Below, in pieces: positions 6,084 to 7,475 of a stretch of 7,475 nucleotides of DNA. Under the pieces are notes generated by a model. The model did no database searches. It worked only from the letters and a program-made list of their open reading frames with translations, and was not told the origin of the DNA. The stretch comes from Acetobacteraceae bacterium. GTDB lineage: Bacteria > Pseudomonadota > Alphaproteobacteria > Acetobacterales > Acetobacteraceae. The first letter of the stretch is position 1, and every line of letters starts with the position of its first letter. The stretch lies in assembly GCA_027323595.1 (NCBI GenBank), contig DAHWBL010000204.1, forward strand, positions 1 through 7,475. The letters are read 5' to 3'. Both the position numbers and the translations under genes were made by a program.

Positions 6084-7055
6084 ATGGGTGGTGCGCTGGC
6101 GCGGGCGGGCCTGTCGCCCCTATATCAGCGCATGCCGCGAATCGAGCCCGTCCTGCTGCCGGTTGCCGCCGCCGCCGAGCCGCTTGGCCTGGTGCCGGGG
6201 CCGCGTCCGTCGCGTCCGCGGCGGCGGGGCGAGGTGTTGCGCTGGACGATCATCATATCGGTTCAGGTGCATTTGATTTTGCTGGCGATTTTGCTGCTGT
6301 TGCCGCCGCGCCGGCAGACCGAGGCGCCGCCGCCGAGCGAGGTGCAGATGGTGTTTGCGCCGGGGGCATCGGCGCCGGTGCAGATGCCGGGCAGCGAGCC
6401 AAAGCCGCAGGCGCCCAAGGCCGCACCGGCGCCGCGGACCCAGCCCGAGCCCACCTCCCCGGTGCCGCCGTCACCGGTTCCCGCGCCGCCGCAACCGGCG
6501 GTTCCGCCGGCGCCGGCGGCTGCCCCGCCGCCGCCCACTCCGGCGACGCCGACCGAGGAATCGGCGACCGCGGTGCCGCCGCCATCGCCCACCCAGGCGC
6601 GACCGCCGCAGCCGCAGCAGCGGCCGTCACGGCCGGCGACGCCGTTCCCACGGCCGCAATTCAGTTCGCTGGGTAATGTTTTCGGCGGTGTGGTGGAGGG
6701 CAGCAAGCAGGTCAGCAGGCCTGGCGGCAGCCGGTTGCAGGCGTTTTCGCAGGTGTCGGGCACGCCGCTTGGCGATGATTGGTGGGAGCGTTTTCGGACC
6801 TGGGTGGAGACCCACAAATATTATCCCGAGCAGGCCGCCGAGCAGGGGCAGGAGGGGGTGGTGGTGGTTGAGGTGCAGATCGCGGCGGATGGTCGGGTGA
6901 CTGTGGTGGATCTGCGGCGGCGCTCGGGGTCGCAATGGCTGGACATGGGGCTGATGGGCATGTTCCGTGGGGCGTCCGTGCCGCCGATTTCGTCGTATGT
7001 GCCAGACAAGACGGTGACGGTTCAGGTTCAGATGACGTATATGTTGTTACGCTGA
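6084..7055 (+). CDS. tonB: TonB-type energy transducer protein
   Basis: This protein would couple the proton-motive force, through ExbB/ExbD (not in this window), to TonB-dependent outer-membrane receptors. In 323 residues it has a cytoplasmic N terminus with a basic patch (RPSRPRRR, 41-48) and a single membrane segment (about 53-73). That segment contains S59-V-Q-V-H63, the S-x3-H motif known in TonB to be essential for response to ExbB/ExbD. A Pro/Ala/Gln-rich periplasmic spacer follows (about 75-190), then a linker and a TonB C-terminal domain (about 232-323: WVETHKYYPEQA, then VVEVQIAADGRVTVVDLRR and SSYVPDKTVTVQVQMTYML). The start is uncertain: ATG 6084 gives a 52-residue cytoplasmic tail and ATG 6132 gives 36; neither has a ribosome binding site, and a possible -10 at 6120 favours 6132. 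Both tails are longer than in E. coli TonB. The neighbours include no exbB, exbD or receptor gene, so the substrate cannot be deduced. Confidence 0.87.
   Translation: MGGALARAGLSPLYQRMPRIEPVLLPVAAAAEPLGLVPGPRPSRPRRRGEVLRWTIIISVQVHLILLAILLLLPPRRQTEAPPPSEVQMVFAPGASAPVQMPGSEPKPQAPKAAPAPRTQPEPTSPVPPSPVPAPPQPAVPPAPAAAPPPPTPATPTEESATAVPPPSPTQARPPQPQQRPSRPATPFPRPQFSSLGNVFGGVVEGSKQVSRPGGSRLQAFSQVSGTPLGDDWWERFRTWVETHKYYPEQAAEQGQEGVVVVEVQIAADGRVTVVDLRRRSGSQWLDMGLMGMFRGASVPPISSYVPDKTVTVQVQMTYMLLR
6120..6125 (+). promoter_or_regulatory. Possible -10 element of tonB
   Basis: CTATAT matches the -10 consensus reported for alphaproteobacterial housekeeping promoters (CTTGAC-N17-CTATAT), but no good -35 is present at the right distance. 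If used, transcription would begin near 6132, the second in-frame ATG of tonB, giving a leaderless or nearly leaderless message. Confidence 0.2.
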
Positions 7056-7128
7056 CGGTGCTGGCAAGACGATGCGCGGGCGGCTGAGGGTTAGGCTCTG
7101 AACTGGCGATTATCGGAGCGGTGGTCGG

Positions 7129-7141
7129 GCGTGCGCAACCG
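7129..7141 (+). repeat. 13-bp direct repeat, copy 2
   Basis: This is the second exact copy of GCGTGCGCAACCG. It sits exactly at the boundary where the GC-rich sequence gives way to the AT-rich patch, 73 bp after the tonB stop. Confidence 0.45.
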
Positions 7142-7160
7142 TATTATTGATCAAACGAGA

Positions 7161-7407
7161 AATTTTTGATTTATTTCTACTCTGCGTCAAAAATAATATT
7201 TCTTTAAGGTGCGGAATGTTAAAAAACGACGAATAAATACTGAATTTTTTGCTTTAATTTTTGAATTTGACGAAAAGATCCTGGAGTTTTTCTTTGTTTT
7301 ATGTTATGGTTAAATATAAATAAAATCTATTCGGAGATGCGGGGAATAATTATTACATATCTATGAATTCGCACGGATTAATCCTCGTTTCGTGGCCAAA
7401 TTTTTGA
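7161..7407 (+). repeat. AATTTTTGA in three direct copies
   Basis: AATTTTTGA is found at 7161-7169, 7256-7264 and 7399-7407, plus a near-complete inverted copy (TCAAAAAT) at 7187-7194. In a stretch this AT-rich some recurrence is expected, so meaning is uncertain; a protein-binding site or curved-DNA A-tracts are possible. Confidence 0.35.
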
Positions 7408-7432
7408 CGGCGGGCGTTTTTTGGCTTGCAAT
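7404..7432 (+). promoter_or_regulatory. Weak candidate promoter reading out of the right edge
   Basis: TTGACG (7404-7409), five of six bases of the -35 consensus, is followed after 17 bp by TGCAAT (7427-7432), four of six of the -10 consensus. It lies at the end of the AT-rich patch, and any gene it served would begin near or beyond the window end. This is a pattern match only. Confidence 0.2.
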
Positions 7433-7475
7433 TCGTGTTGGTGCAGCATAACAAGGTTGTGGCGCGGGCGTGGCT

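Larger units (their letters stand above)
7056..7475. other. Intergenic region with an AT-rich patch (no gene supported)
   Basis: The first 85 bases after tonB are still GC-rich and show no clear terminator. From 7141 to 7380 my hand count is about 65 G+C in 240 bases (about 27%), far below the roughly 70% of the genes; GC-rich sequence returns near 7408. The patch holds perfect palindromes TTGATCAA (7147-7154), AATAATTATT (7345-7354) and GGATTAATCC (7375-7384), and an 8-bp inverted repeat ATTTTTGA/TCAAAAAT (7162-7169 and 7187-7194). The longest plausible start-to-stop frame I found by eye is 21 codons (7301-7366) with a poorly spaced ribosome binding site. It may be the regulatory region of a gene beyond the right edge, the scar of an acquired segment, or the edge of one. 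No tRNA, transposase or CRISPR pattern is visible. Confidence 0.8.

Noticed and set aside
5981..6085. An extension of the permease by 35 residues to an ATG at 6085
   Set aside because: The extension is unlike KgtP N termini, and the strong AGGAGGT lies just upstream of the internal ATG at 5980.
7301..7366. A 21-codon open frame in the AT-rich patch
   Set aside because: Its only purine-rich upstream site (CTGGAG) is 14 bases from the ATG, and short frames arise by chance in intergenic DNA.
7395..7425. GCCAAA/TTTGGC inverted repeat with a T-run, as a terminator
   Set aside because: The stem is only 6 bp with a 19-base loop and the T-run is inside the stem, so it is not a convincing intrinsic terminator.
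7361..7475. A minus-strand frame open from the right edge to a TAG at 7363-7361, about 37 codons
   Set aside because: It could be the end of a gene entering from the right, but its residues match nothing I recognise, and other frames here are open for similar lengths.

Overview
This window looks like chromosomal DNA from a high-GC alphaproteobacterium. Every gene has strong G/C bias, the start regions carry AGGAGG-type ribosome binding sites, and the gene families (HrpB, a Do-type protease followed by an OmpR/HK pair, a KgtP-like permease, TonB) are typical Proteobacteria. An Acetobacteraceae-like source fits but cannot be proven from sequence reading alone.

Layout. Positions 1-1365 (+) hold the C-terminal part of the ATP-dependent helicase HrpB, cut by the left edge. 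Positions 1476-4667 (+) hold a likely three-gene operon: a secreted, single-PDZ HtrA/Do-family serine protease, an OmpR-family response regulator with an excellent ribosome binding site, and a two-TM HAMP sensor histidine kinase. This resembles known links between envelope proteases and envelope-stress two-component systems. Facing it, with an 11-bp gap, is a minus-strand MFS permease of the metabolite:H+ symporter family, very close to alpha-ketoglutarate permease KgtP (4679-5980). Divergent from it is a TonB-type energy transducer (6084 or 6132 to 7055), with the S-x3-H membrane motif, a long proline-rich periplasmic spacer and a TonB C-terminal domain. The kgtP/tonB divergent region holds an exact 11-bp inverted repeat, with one arm near each gene.

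The last 420 bases hold no gene that I can support. Composition falls abruptly at about position 7141, to roughly 27% G+C over 7141-7380, and recovers near 7408. This AT-rich patch has several small palindromes and a 9-mer (AATTTTTGA) found three times.

How it fits together: the protease and two-component genes suggest a sense-and-respond module for cell-envelope protein damage. The permease imports a dicarboxylate such as 2-oxoglutarate. The TonB protein would power outer-membrane receptors with ExbB/ExbD encoded elsewhere. I see no clearly new system. The points most worth checking are the inverted repeat between the divergent genes, the palindrome built from two opposing stop codons at the convergent junction, and the AT-rich patch at the right end.
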